Shown here in pieces: positions 25,730 through 33,955 of a DNA stretch of 64,000 nucleotides. How positions within the stretch are numbered: position 1 is the first letter of the stretch; each line of letters starts with the position of its first letter. The position numbers and the translations under genes were made by a program. The notes under the pieces were generated by a model that worked only from the letters and a program-made list of their open reading frames with translations, did not search any database and was not told the origin of the DNA. Source of the stretch: Bradyrhizobium lablabi (lineage in GTDB: Bacteria > Pseudomonadota > Alphaproteobacteria > Rhizobiales > Xanthobacteraceae); contig NZ_JAFCLN010000003.1 of NCBI RefSeq assembly GCF_018129385.1, positions 186,001-250,000 on the forward strand. The letters are read 5' to 3'.

Positions 25730-25945
25730 CTACTTCGCCTTTATGCCGGAGTCGCGTTGATTTTTCTTGTATAGCTCGCGGTCGGCGGCACTGACCTGGC
25801 CCAACATGAACGGAGCTGCGGGACCTGTGGTCGTGGCGGCGGCAGCAGCAGGTGCTGCCTTCGGCTTCGCCGCTTTCTTGGCGGCCAAAGCGGCAGAGGT
25901 GGAGACAGCGAGGATAGCAAAACCAACAAGAATTACTTTCTTCAT
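25730..25945 (-). CDS. Small secreted Ala/Lys-rich protein
   Basis: 71 aa from the ATG at 25943-25945 with GGGAGCTGAGC before it. A Sec signal peptide (KKVILVGFAILAVSTSAALA) is followed by an Ala/Lys/Pro linker and a short conserved-looking tail (FMLGQVSAADRELYKKNQRD). Similar tiny exported proteins are frequent in Bradyrhizobium; none has a known role. Confidence 0.7.
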   Translation of the reverse strand: MKKVILVGFAILAVSTSAALAAKKAAKPKAAPAAAAATTTGPAAPFMLGQVSAADRELYKKNQRDSGIKAK

Positions 25946-26039
25946 GCTCAGCTCCCTGCGTTGGAAAAGGACGCGCCGGCAGTCGAGCACAAAGCTCGCA
26001 TCACGGCAAGCTGATGCCGAAGAGAGATGGCTCGCAGAG

Positions 26040-26108
26040 CGGATTGGCGTAGCGCAATCCGGCTCTCCCGCTAGCGCAAAGATGGCGGATTACGCTGCGC
26101 TAATCCGC
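26040..26108. repeat. Palindromic repeat, GGCGGATTRCGCTA family, copy 3 (double hairpin)
   Basis: Two tandem hairpins, CGGATTGGCGTAGCGCAATCCGG (arms CGGATTG and CAATCCG) at 26040-26062 and GGCGGATTACGC / GCGCTAATCCGC at 26084-26108. It lies between two small minus-strand genes, in a 260-base space with no other recognisable feature. Confidence 0.75.
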
Positions 26109-26207
26109 ACTACGGACTACGGACTGCTTTCGAGGGCCGAGCGGACATGATCTCGACGATCGGCGACGTCGGCAAATGGCTCGAAGCGGAAGTCACCCGT
26201 CCGCGAT

Positions 26208-26348
26208 TCAAAACAGATAGAAGGTCCCGATCAGCAGGCCCGCGGCAAAGGACCAAAGCCCCAGGGTGCAGGCGGACACGAGGCGCACCAGGGTGCGAAC
26301 CTGCACCTCGAACTCCTCATCCGTTTTCTCATGGAAGCGAGCTGTCAT
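26208..26348 (-). CDS. 46-residue single-helix membrane protein
   Basis: A short frame reads MTARFHEKTDEEFEVQVRTL, then VRLVSACTLG and a membrane helix (LWSFAAGLLIGTFYLF) ending at TGA. The charged N-terminus plus a C-terminal helix gives a tail-anchored topology. An AGGGCA sequence precedes the ATG. It is short enough to be missed by length cut-offs. No family recognised; protein-like composition is the main support. Confidence 0.55.
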   Translation of the reverse strand: MTARFHEKTDEEFEVQVRTLVRLVSACTLGLWSFAAGLLIGTFYLF

Positions 26349-26505
26349 TGGCGCTGCCCTGCCTAGCAGGCACGGGCCGGATGTATGTACAAATCATGGT
26401 GAACGTGGGGCATTCACCGCCACAGCGATCACGATTGTTATCAGGATTGGGGCTCTCGCGCAGACATTCGGCTGCACCTGGACCGGTGCCGTCAGTCGCA
26501 CAAGT

Positions 26506-26533
26506 GGCGGATTACGCTATTCGCTGATCCGCC
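26506..26533. repeat. Palindromic repeat, GGCGGATTRCGCTA family, copy 4
   Basis: Arms GGCGGATTACGC... and ...GCTGATCCGCC form one hairpin directly after the stop codon side of the RidA gene (minus strand), where it could end the transcript. Confidence 0.7.
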
Positions 26534-26542
26534 CTGCGCGCT

Positions 26543-26941
26543 TCAGCTCCCGCCGAGATAGGCGACGGCTTCGATCTCCACCAACACTTCCGGTTTCGCA
26601 AGAGAGCGCACTTCCACCAGCGTGGAAGCGGGAAAATCGCCGGTGAAGAACTCGCGGCGCGCTCGCCAGACCTCGGTGTTTTTCGTGATGTCGACGACGT
26701 AGATCGTCATCTTCACCAGATTGTCCATCGTCCCGCCGGCCGCCTTGATGATGCGATCGATGCGGGAAAATATCTGCCTCGCCTGTTCGTATTCATTCTC
26801 TCCAACCATTTCCGTCCCGCCTTCGAAGGGACGCGCTACCTGGCCGGAGATGTACAGCGTGTCGCCGGCGCGTATGGCGTTCGACCACAGGCCGGGGCCG
26901 GCCTCGGCTACATCGGGGACGGGCAGCTTGGTCCTGGGCAC
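26543..26941 (-). CDS. RidA/YjgF family protein
   Basis: 132 aa from a GTG at 26939-26941, supported by GGGAGGAATGCC just before it (the ATG within that sequence is out of frame). Rid-family pattern: GDTLYISGQVARPFEGG, YEQARQIFSRIDRIIKAAGG, LVKMTIYVVDITKN and the tail FPASTLVEVRSLAKPEVLVE, a form of the [RF]PxxTLVEV segment. The substrate-binding Arg of the RidA subgroup is replaced by Phe-Pro-Ala in this position, so this is probably a Rid subgroup without imine deaminase activity. Stand-alone; no partner gene nearby. Confidence 0.88.
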   Translation of the reverse strand: MPRTKLPVPDVAEAGPGLWSNAIRAGDTLYISGQVARPFEGGTEMVGENEYEQARQIFSRIDRIIKAAGGTMDNLVKMTIYVVDITKNTEVWRARREFFTGDFPASTLVEVRSLAKPEVLVEIEAVAYLGGS

Positions 26942-27148
26942 GGCATTCCTCCCGTGAAATTATCGGATGCGTTTCGCCATCGGCTTATCGCAAATATCGG
27001 CAAGCCCGTCGCGGCTCCTTTGGCCGTTACGGACATCCACTTCGGCCGATGTAGGCGCCAGCGGACATGGGCCCCTAACGCCCAAAGGGCCTCGTATAAG
27101 CCCATCAAAACCGATATTATTTTTCGATCCTGAGCATTGGGGTAGACA

Positions 27149-28120
27149 ATGCATCGCCGTCAATTTCTGCTAGTTTTTGCCGCAACGACAGTAACGCCTC
27201 AACTCGCAGCACAGGCACAGCCGACCGGCCGACTTTACCGCATTGGAATAATCGAACCGATACCGGCGCAACTCAACATGACCAACCTCGCTGCCTTGCG
27301 GCGTGGGCTGGAAGAACTTGGATATGCCGAGGGACGCAATTTCGTCTTTGACTATCGGTCGGCAGACGGCAATGCAGCGCTCTACCCCGGCCTTGTGGCC
27401 GAAGTGATCGGCCGCAATCCCGACCTGATCGTCGCCCGCGGCACACCAGCCGCGCTTGCCGTCAAGCGGGCGACGCGTACGATTCCCGTCGTCATGATCG
27501 TCGGCGAGCCGCTGCTCGTGGTCGACAGCCTTGCGCGGCCAGGCGGCAACATCACGGGCTTGAGCGGCGTGCAGCCCGAGCTTGAAGCCAAGCGAATGGA
27601 ATTGCTCAAGGAGATCGCGCCTTCGACCACCGGCATCGCCGCGCTTCTCAACATGGGCAATCCTGTCACCGCACCGCAGCTGGAGGAGCTCAAGAAGGGA
27701 GCGCAGGCCCGAGGGTGGCGCTTTCGGTTGTTCGACGTGCGCAAGCGCGAGGACATCGAGCAGGCCTTTGCTGCGCTCGACAGGAGTTCGGACGCGATCA
27801 TCGTAGGACTTGAGGCACTGACCCAGGCACACCGCGGTTTGATCGCGGATCTTGCCGCAAAGGGTCGGCTGCCGGCCATCTACGGTGGCCGGGAGTTTGT
27901 CGAAGCAGGCGGGCTGATTTTCTATGGGCCAAGTTTCCCCGATGTATATCGCCGGGCAGCGACTTACGTTGACAGAATCCTCAAAGGCGCAAAGCCTGCC
28001 GATCTGCCGGTCGAGCAACCGACCAAGTTCGAGATGATGATAAACCTCAGGGCTGCAAAGGCGATTGGCCTCGAGGTGCCGCCGTTGCTCCAGCAGCGTG
28101 CTGACGAGGTGATTGACTGA
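27149..28120 (+). CDS. ABC transporter substrate-binding protein (ABC_sub_bind family), orphan
   Basis: 323 aa with a signal peptide that begins with MHRRQFL and ends near AQAQ (residue 24). Pattern of the ABC_sub_bind (TrpX/YrhB-like) family: YRIGIIEPIPAQL, LAALRRGLEELGYAEGRNFV, DLIVARGTPAALAVKRAT, SLARPGGNITGLSG and a C-terminal FEMMINLRAAKAIGLEVPP. No permease or ATPase gene is adjacent, as is common for the many orphan copies in Bradyrhizobium. The ligand is unknown. Confidence 0.9.
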   Translation: MHRRQFLLVFAATTVTPQLAAQAQPTGRLYRIGIIEPIPAQLNMTNLAALRRGLEELGYAEGRNFVFDYRSADGNAALYPGLVAEVIGRNPDLIVARGTPAALAVKRATRTIPVVMIVGEPLLVVDSLARPGGNITGLSGVQPELEAKRMELLKEIAPSTTGIAALLNMGNPVTAPQLEELKKGAQARGWRFRLFDVRKREDIEQAFAALDRSSDAIIVGLEALTQAHRGLIADLAAKGRLPAIYGGREFVEAGGLIFYGPSFPDVYRRAATYVDRILKGAKPADLPVEQPTKFEMMINLRAAKAIGLEVPPLLQQRADEVID

Positions 28121-28165
28121 CAAGCGCGCGGCCGCGTGCTGGCGTTGCTGACAGGGAGTGGCAGG

Positions 28166-28606
28166 ATGATACTCAATCCGGATCATGTGACGATCGCGGT
28201 GGCGGACGCCGGCCCGGCGATCGCGTTCTTCGCGCTGCTTGGCTTCCGAAAGGATCACGTCGCGACGATCGACGGCGGCGTTCCCGCCCGCTACATGGGC
28301 ATGCCAGCCATGAAGGCGCAGCACATCACCCTCGTGCTCGAAGGCGCGGATCCTCATTTCGAGATCCAATTGCTCGAATTCGATCCGCCCCCGGGGAGCG
28401 ATCCCGGTGCGCACCCGACCAATCTGCGACAACTGGGCTTCAATCACCTCGCGTTCCGCGTCGACGACATCGAGGCTGTTACCGCGCACCTCGTGGCCAA
28501 CGGCGTAACCATGCTGAGCGAGGAGATGGACTACATCAGCCGAAAGCTGCGGCTGTTCGAGGGACCCGAGGGCATCACCTTCGAGCTGGTGCAGCGGGAC
28601 GACTGA
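28166..28606 (+). CDS. VOC (glyoxalase/bleomycin-resistance fold) protein
   Basis: 146 aa from the ATG at 28166 (AGGGAGTGGCAGG before it). Two beta-alpha-beta-beta-beta modules: LNPDHVTIAVADAGPAIAFF and LGFNHLAFRVDDIEAVTAHL. The potential metal ligands His (DHVTI), His (NHLAF) and Glu (TFELVQ) are in VOC positions. Members are dioxygenases, isomerases or resistance proteins; the substrate cannot be told. It begins 45 bases after the binding-protein gene, so the two may be cotranscribed. Confidence 0.88.
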   Translation: MILNPDHVTIAVADAGPAIAFFALLGFRKDHVATIDGGVPARYMGMPAMKAQHITLVLEGADPHFEIQLLEFDPPPGSDPGAHPTNLRQLGFNHLAFRVDDIEAVTAHLVANGVTMLSEEMDYISRKLRLFEGPEGITFELVQRDD

Positions 28607-28817
28607 AAACGCTTCCGACCAGCTCGCAAAGGCGGATTTGGCGCGTGCCGGCGTTCCGCGCGGCGTAGTGCTGCCATTAACTATCGCAGCGCTTTTCGCG
28701 GCGATCGCGCGACGCTTAATGCGCATTTAAGCTTTCTGCACGACAGCTAGTCGACCAGCGCAAATATCATCACGCAGCAAGAATTGCGGGCGGAGCCAGC
28801 CTCCTGGGGAGGATCGC

Positions 28818-29756
28818 TTGAGAACGCTTTGTGCTGTCGCACTGGCAGCGGCCCTGACCGGCTGTAGCAGTCAACCACCCCTGCATGTGCAAGCGGCCGC
28901 CGAATCCCGCGGCACGAACGGATCTACCCGCTTCGAACGGACGGCTGAGCCGACGATCAGGCTGGCGACATTCAGGACCACATCGCCGGCCGCCGGCACC
29001 AGATCCGCAGGTGCGCGCAGGACGGAAAAGCCGTCGTCTGCTCACGCCCGGCCTACCCCCCGGCCCAAGGCTCCACCCAAGGCTCGCCTCGCAGCAACGA
29101 AGTCGACGACGATCGCGGCAAAGGCCGAGCGGGCGACCGCCCGCATCCCGCTCCCGCGGAGTTCGCCGAAAACACAACGCCCCGGCAACGCGACTGAATC
29201 CGGAACGACCGACGACAACAATGCCGCGCGGAATCGCACAGCCGGCCGTGCCAATTCCGATACCAGAACGACCGAGGCGCGGGTGGCGGCCGCCACTGCG
29301 CTGGCCGAGCGTGTGACGGCTGCGACCGCTTCCGCCGCGCCGGACAAGAAGACCGACAGCACGGAGGGGTCCGGCCGCCTGGAAACGGCGATGTATGGCG
29401 CTATCGAAAAGCCCGGATCCGCGCCGGCCTACAGCAGGGAGCTCCCGGTCGCGGTCCTGATGGCTCGCCAGGACATGACATCAATATCCGATCTGGCCGA
29501 CAGGACGATTGCGATCGACGACATGTATTCCGCCTCCAATAGGGCGATCAGCACGGCGCTTGGCGCGGCGGGAGCGCCTTCCGTCCAGCTCAGCGAGGGT
29601 CAGGGGACGGCGATCAATCGGCTGCTCGACGGAGAGGTATCGGCCGCCGTCGTGGCGCTGGTGTCGGCAGAAGCGGCACGGGGGTTTCCCGAAATCCCGG
29701 GCTTCCGGATCTTCCGCATTCCGCTTTCGGCGGCTTCCGTGAAGGCACGGCCGTAG
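28818..29756 (+). CDS. Lipoprotein with disordered linker and NMT1/TAXI-like C-terminal domain
   Basis: 312 aa from a TTG at 28818 with GGGAGGATCGC before it. The lipobox LTGC (about residue 17) marks a lipoprotein. Residues ~25-190 are low-complexity (Thr, Ala, Arg, Pro). The last ~110 residues read like one lobe of a periplasmic solute-binding protein: VAVLMARQDMTSISDLADRT, IAIDDMY, then GQGTAINRLLDGEVSAAVVA. It would be an anchored half-size binding domain. Whether it binds ligand is unknown. The linker DNA is very GC-rich. Confidence 0.65.
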   Translation: MRTLCAVALAAALTGCSSQPPLHVQAAAESRGTNGSTRFERTAEPTIRLATFRTTSPAAGTRSAGARRTEKPSSAHARPTPRPKAPPKARLAATKSTTIAAKAERATARIPLPRSSPKTQRPGNATESGTTDDNNAARNRTAGRANSDTRTTEARVAAATALAERVTAATASAAPDKKTDSTEGSGRLETAMYGAIEKPGSAPAYSRELPVAVLMARQDMTSISDLADRTIAIDDMYSASNRAISTALGAAGAPSVQLSEGQGTAINRLLDGEVSAAVVALVSAEAARGFPEIPGFRIFRIPLSAASVKARP

Positions 29757-29794
29757 AACTCGTGTAAGGCCCTACGCACGTTTCCGGATCATGC

Positions 29795-30247
29795 CTAGTG
29801 CACGACCAGCACCGGCACGCTGCCGTCCACCAGGACCTCCGATGTCTGACTCCCCAAGAACAGCTTCCGGAGGCCGCGACGCCCATGAGAGGCCATGACG
29901 ATCAAGTCGCAGCCTCTGGACTTTGCTGTTTGGATAATCGCCGTGGCCGGATGCGCATTCGGGATATGCAGGAGCTCCACCGGTGTCCCGATCTTCTCTG
30001 CCATGACTCGCGCGTCGTGGAGCACCTTGCCCGCATGTTCTTCGCAGGCTGCATCGTAGCGATCAAACTCTTCCTGTGAAGGCATCCATCCGCCGGCATG
30101 TCCGCTGCCGTAGTCGACCGGCAGCGCTTCCGTCACGGTGATGACGGTCACCTTGGCATTCAGGGCCTTGGCCAGGGCAATCCCGTGCTCGATGCCTTTT
30201 TTCGCGATATCCGATCCATCCGTGCTCAAGAGGATATTGGCGTACAT
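29795..30247 (-). CDS. Universal stress protein (UspA family)
   Basis: 150 aa single USP domain: start YANILLSTDGSDIAKKGIEH, and the nucleotide-binding tail IVMASHGRRGLRKLFLGSQT then SEVLVDGSVPVLVVH. The G-x2-G ... G-S pattern of ATP-binding members is kept. Such cytoplasmic dimers help survival under oxygen, starvation or envelope stress. AAGGGAG precedes the ATG. It converges with the lipoprotein gene. Confidence 0.92.
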   Translation of the reverse strand: MYANILLSTDGSDIAKKGIEHGIALAKALNAKVTVITVTEALPVDYGSGHAGGWMPSQEEFDRYDAACEEHAGKVLHDARVMAEKIGTPVELLHIPNAHPATAIIQTAKSRGCDLIVMASHGRRGLRKLFLGSQTSEVLVDGSVPVLVVH

Positions 30248-30495
30248 TCGGGACTCCCTTGCTCGTCGAACATTTCTCTCAAGAGCGCTCCTTGCCCATC
30301 ATGGTCCGGTCGCCGCCATCCGTCCACGGGCAATCTCGAAGCGCATGGGGCGGATTGTGCTACCCTCCGCGTCGCCCTTATCTCCATGATACGGCCATTC
30401 TTTGGATAAGACTGCACGGAGTACGGGGATAACCGACCTGACGGATGGTCGACCGCCACCGTATGGATGACATTGGACGGAAAAAGGAATCGCCA

Positions 30496-31332
30496 ATGAA
30501 CTCCACACCGGACCCGAAGGCAAGCGAGCCCCGGGATGCCTCAGTCGCACGCGGCGATGAGCGGCTCTCGCATGCCTACGAAGAGATCGTGCGCGCGGAT
30601 GAGCAGCTCGCGCGCCTGAGTGAACAGGTGGCAAGAATGGAGCGCAATGCCGCGCGCGCGCCTTCGGCCGGGGTCAGCCTGAAATCGCCGCCCGGACGGC
30701 GACGGCTCGGCGCCCTCGTCGGCTTGCCACTGGCGGCGTGCATCGTCGTCGCTGCGCTCGCCTTGCATTCGTCCTATGGCGGCGGGGCCAGGCCGGTTGC
30801 CGCCCCCTCGCCGCCGCAGCTCGCTTCGATTCCCACCTTGCCGGCGGAAAAATCATTGCCGGCGGAAAATTCGCCGTTGCCTGCGCAGCCCGCTCTGCCG
30901 GCCGTGGCCGTGGCGGAGGCCGCAGCAGCGCCGGCAACGCCGGTGGCCCAGGCCGCTCCGCAAGACGCCGCGCCGGCAGCTACTCTGCCTACTCCGCCTG
31001 TAGCTACCGCAGCATCTCCCGATCACACACAATTGCTGGAAACGATGGCGCGCGATCTCGCAAATCTCCAGCGAAGCATCGAGCAGCTCAAGGCGACCCA
31101 GCAGCAATCAGCCAGCGACAACGCAAAAGAGATTGCGCAGCTCAAGGCGAGCCAGGAAGAGATGAAGCGCACTCTCGCGAAGGTTTCCGAGCAGAACCTG
31201 GCGAGGACATCAGCGCCTGCAACGCAGCCGGCTCCGGCCGTGCGCAAGCCCGAGCGGACGGTCCAGTCGCCGCGCCCGCGATCGCGGCCGCGAATCCCGA
31301 GGGAGGATTGGTACTACTACGACGATTGGTAG
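30496..31332 (+). CDS. Single-pass membrane protein with coiled-coil and Pro/Ala-rich regions
   Basis: 278 aa from the ATG at 30496 (AAAAAGGA at good spacing). Order: an N-terminal helix with heptads (ERLSHAYEEIVRADEQLARL), a membrane helix (about residues 80-97, GLPLAACIVVAALALHS), a ~95-residue Pro/Ala linker with repeats such as LPAEKSLPAENS, a second coiled coil (about 185-235) and a basic tail ending DWYYYDDW. The design resembles other Bradyrhizobium proteins of unknown role; the product at 33189-33902 has a similar plan. Confidence 0.65.
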   Translation: MNSTPDPKASEPRDASVARGDERLSHAYEEIVRADEQLARLSEQVARMERNAARAPSAGVSLKSPPGRRRLGALVGLPLAACIVVAALALHSSYGGGARPVAAPSPPQLASIPTLPAEKSLPAENSPLPAQPALPAVAVAEAAAAPATPVAQAAPQDAAPAATLPTPPVATAASPDHTQLLETMARDLANLQRSIEQLKATQQQSASDNAKEIAQLKASQEEMKRTLAKVSEQNLARTSAPATQPAPAVRKPERTVQSPRPRSRPRIPREDWYYYDDW

Positions 31333-31364
31333 ACGCCGATGCGGCGGGCCGCCCTGCGACCTCG

Positions 31365-32015
31365 TCAGCCGGTCGGCGCGGCGGTGAAAACCGCCAGTTG
31401 CGCAGCGAACGCACGCCTGAAGGCCGGCCGCGCTTCGCCGCGCGCGACATAGGCGGAGAGGTTTTGATATTCCTTCAGCAGACCCGACGCGTGCAGCCGG
31501 CGCAGCACGGACACCATCAGAAGATCGCCGGCGCTGAACGTGCCGTCGAGCCAGTCGGCTTCGCCGAGGTGAGCCGAGAGTTCGCGCAGACGGTGACGGA
31601 TGCGATCCTTCACCATCGGCAGGCGCTGCTCGTACCAGCTCTCGTTGCGCTCGATGATCACGGCCGTTCCGAGATCGACGATCGGCGGCTCCATCGTGCT
31701 GACCGCGGCGAACATCCATGTGATGGCGCGCGCCCTCGCGTTTGCATCTGACGGCAGCAGGCCGGAATAATGCTGCGCGAGATGCAGCACGATGGCGCCC
31801 GACTCGAAGAGGGAGAGGTCGCCTTCCTGATAGGTCGGAATCTGCCCGAACGGATTCAGCGCGCGATGCGCCGATGCCTTCATCTCGCTGAACGAGACAA
31901 GGCGAACGTCGTACGGCCGGCCGACTTCCTCGAACGCCCAGCGAACGGGCATGTCGCGCGCCAGCCCCCTGCCGCGATCGGGCGAGCGTTCAAAGGCTGT
32001 GATGGTAGGGGACAT
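31365..32015 (-). CDS. Glutathione S-transferase family protein
   Basis: 216 aa from the ATG at 32013-32015; longer in-frame starts upstream are not supported. The thioredoxin-like half is shown by PVRWAFEEVGRPYDVRLVSF and the cis-Pro/SNAIL-type motif FGQIPTYQEGDLSLFESGAI (about residues 60-79). The all-helical half with FSAGDLLMVSVLRRL (about 160) follows. Typical GST length. The glutathione-dependent substrate is unknown. Confidence 0.9.
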   Translation of the reverse strand: MSPTITAFERSPDRGRGLARDMPVRWAFEEVGRPYDVRLVSFSEMKASAHRALNPFGQIPTYQEGDLSLFESGAIVLHLAQHYSGLLPSDANARARAITWMFAAVSTMEPPIVDLGTAVIIERNESWYEQRLPMVKDRIRHRLRELSAHLGEADWLDGTFSAGDLLMVSVLRRLHASGLLKEYQNLSAYVARGEARPAFRRAFAAQLAVFTAAPTG

Positions 32016-32360
32016 GGGAGGCTCCGGGTGAGGCGCGACGCTGCCGAGGCCGGCATTCGGCGCTCGTCTTGTATCCCGAGGACGAACGGCCGGCACCGCT
32101 CCCGACAATCTGCTTCGTTTTCGCGAGATTTCCTGCGCGGGCTGATGTCACAAGGTGGTCTGCCGGTCGGCATGCGCGAACCGGCGCCGCTCACATCCGC
32201 GATGCCTGAGCGGACATCTTGTCGCTGTCTCCTGTCGCAATCTCCGCGGTTGCATTGTGCTAGTCAAACGCGGCGGCTCAATCCCACCAACGACGCGTTG
32301 GAGGCCGCCGCTGCCGCGGCGCAGACGACCCGTTCCATCACCGCGTGAAAGGAGTTACCC
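32016..32360. other. 345-base intergenic region without a gene
   Basis: The space between the divergent GST and SnoaL-like genes holds no convincing frame. It presumably carries both promoters; an AAAGGAG ribosome site for the SnoaL-like gene ends it. No strong repeat or operator was recognised. Confidence 0.5.
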
Positions 32361-32867
32361 GTGACATATCATCTTGGTCTGCTTGTGGTGGCCGCCAGCC
32401 TCTTCCTTGCGAGCACCGTTTTGCCCGCGCAGGCAACGGCCGGCCCGCCGTCAGCGGAGGAAAGCAACAATCGTGCCCTGATCAGCCGCAGCTTCGATGC
32501 CTGGCGCGATGGAACCGGCGGTCCCTACGATCTGCTGGCCGAGGATGCCGTCTGGACCATCACCGGCAATTCGCTTGCGGCAAAAACATACCCGAGCCGC
32601 GAAGCCTTCATGAGCGAAGTCATCCGCCCGTTCAACGCGCGCATGCGCACCCGGCTCGTGCCGACCATGCGGCACCTCTACGCCGAGGGCAACACGGTGA
32701 TCGCCTTCTTCGACGCCAAGGGCGAGACGCGCGACGGCCAGACCTATGTCAACACTTATGCATGGTTTCTGGAAATGAAGGACGGCCGCATTGTGCGGGC
32801 GCACGCCTTCTTCGATAGCAACGCCTTTGACGCGTTCTGGCGGCGCGTGACGCCGGAGGCGAAGTAG
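32361..32867 (+). CDS. Exported SnoaL/NTF2-fold protein
   Basis: 168 aa from a GTG (AAAGGAGTTACCC before it). A signal peptide (TYHLGLLVVAASLFLASTVL, cleavage near ATA) precedes a single cone-like SnoaL domain: NRALISRSFDAWRDGTGG, DLLAEDAVWTITGNS and ALA..FMSEVIRPF, with the C-terminal RIVRAHAFFDSNAFDAFWRR. SnoaL-like proteins include isomerases and hydrolases, but many have no known reaction. Standing alone in a periplasmic form is somewhat unusual. Confidence 0.85.
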   Translation: MTYHLGLLVVAASLFLASTVLPAQATAGPPSAEESNNRALISRSFDAWRDGTGGPYDLLAEDAVWTITGNSLAAKTYPSREAFMSEVIRPFNARMRTRLVPTMRHLYAEGNTVIAFFDAKGETRDGQTYVNTYAWFLEMKDGRIVRAHAFFDSNAFDAFWRRVTPEAK

Positions 32868-33188
32868 CAACCAGACAAGCTCGCAGCCCGGGCGGATCAG
32901 GCGGAGCCGTGATCCGCCCGATCCCTGGTGGCGGTTGACGCGATCGCCAATCCGCCCGTTGCGCCTGCGCGGCGCTCCGCAGCCCGCTCGGGTGAACGCC
33001 AAGCGGCAACCCGCGATAGAGCCGTCGCATGCGAATAACCGATAATTAATCATATAAGTCCATGATTTAGGACGAACTTGAATGGCCAATCGCGCGAGGG
33101 GCGTCGCTGGATCGTCCATGCGATAGCGCTTTGTTTGGCCGATCGGCGAGGGAAATGTTGCGACCGGGCTGACAGGTGGGGACCGCAG
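32868..33188. other. 320-base intergenic region with a repeat and an AT-rich promoter-like end
   Basis: The first 90 bases carry the GGCGGAT palindromic repeat described separately. The segment 33035-33070 is AT-rich (CCGATAATTAATCATATAAG) and is the best candidate for the promoter of the PNF-repeat gene. No gene is supported. Confidence 0.45.
32890..32957. repeat. Palindromic repeat, GGCGGAT family, diverged copy (double hairpin)
   Basis: Two hairpins, GGGCGGATCA / TGATCCGCCC (32890-32919) and GGCGGTTGACGCG / CGCCAATCCGCC (32930-32957), just after the SnoaL-like gene. It resembles the copies at 25.2-26.5 kb but with altered loops. Confidence 0.6.
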
Positions 33189-33902
33189 GTGGCCGAAGCA
33201 CCGGAAAAGGATGGGCAAGGAGACAAGCAACCTGTTGCGGTTCAACAGGGAGTTTCGGGCCGCCGGACGGTGACGATGGTGTCCCTGGCCGCCCTGGCGA
33301 TCATTGGCGCAGCCATTGCCAACTCCTTCCCGAAACTGGATCGCTTCGCCCTGCCGGATTTCGATCAGGTCTCGTTCCCGACATTCGATCTTTCGTCGTC
33401 ATTGCCGAATTTCGATCACGTGTCCTTGCCGAATTTCTCCTGGCCGAATTTCTCCTTGCCGAATTTGTCCTGGGATTTCGTCTGGCCGAATTTCAATCGT
33501 ACGGCGGCACTGCCTCCGCAAAAGGCGCCTCCACCCCCGATGCCGGATCCCGTCATCATCGCGGCGCTAACGGATATTCAGGTTGCGCAGCGGCAACAGG
33601 CCGCTGTATTGGCCTCGCTCACGGAGAGTTCGGCGATCCAGCAGTCGGATCTGAAAAGGATCTCCCGTCAGGTCACCTTGCTGACGGTGCAGGTGGATAG
33701 TCTTCGCGGCACGATGAGCCCGCTGACGACTTCCAGCATTCCGACTCCTTCCAGCACTCCGACTTCGAACGCCCGCGTGCGAATGGTGCGGACGTCGCGA
33801 AAAACCGCCCCTGCAACTCCTCCACTGCCCAAGCCTGTCGGCCCTGTTTCGGTCGGTGGCGCTCCGCTCGGCCCTGCGCCGGCAACGGGCGCGGGCGCGT
33901 GA
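33189..33902 (+). CDS. Membrane-anchored protein with tandem PNF repeats
   Basis: 237 aa from a GTG at 33189 (AGGTGGGG upstream); the frame is open further but lacks a ribosome site. One membrane helix (about residues 30-47, VSLAALAIIGAAIANSF) is followed by seven short units ending in P[DTN][FL] (FALPDF, SFPTF, SLPNF, SLPNF, SWPNF, SLPNL, VWPNF), then a Pro-rich hinge, a helical segment (IIAALTDIQVAQRQQAAVLA ... IQQSDLKRISRQV) and a Ser/Thr/Pro tail. The repeat DNA is built from TTGCCGAATTTC/TGGCCGAATTTC, so it likely arose by tandem duplication. Function unknown. Confidence 0.65.
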   Translation: MAEAPEKDGQGDKQPVAVQQGVSGRRTVTMVSLAALAIIGAAIANSFPKLDRFALPDFDQVSFPTFDLSSSLPNFDHVSLPNFSWPNFSLPNLSWDFVWPNFNRTAALPPQKAPPPPMPDPVIIAALTDIQVAQRQQAAVLASLTESSAIQQSDLKRISRQVTLLTVQVDSLRGTMSPLTTSSIPTPSSTPTSNARVRMVRTSRKTAPATPPLPKPVGPVSVGGAPLGPAPATGAGA

Positions 33903-33955
33903 TCGCGCCCAGCAGGACGCTCGAATAGCGACCGCCGCCGGCCATTCAGTGGTTG

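Noticed and set aside
27170..28726. Minus-strand open frame of 518 codons opposite the binding-protein and VOC genes
   Set aside because: Both plus-strand genes have clear domains and ribosome sites; the opposite frame is a shadow.
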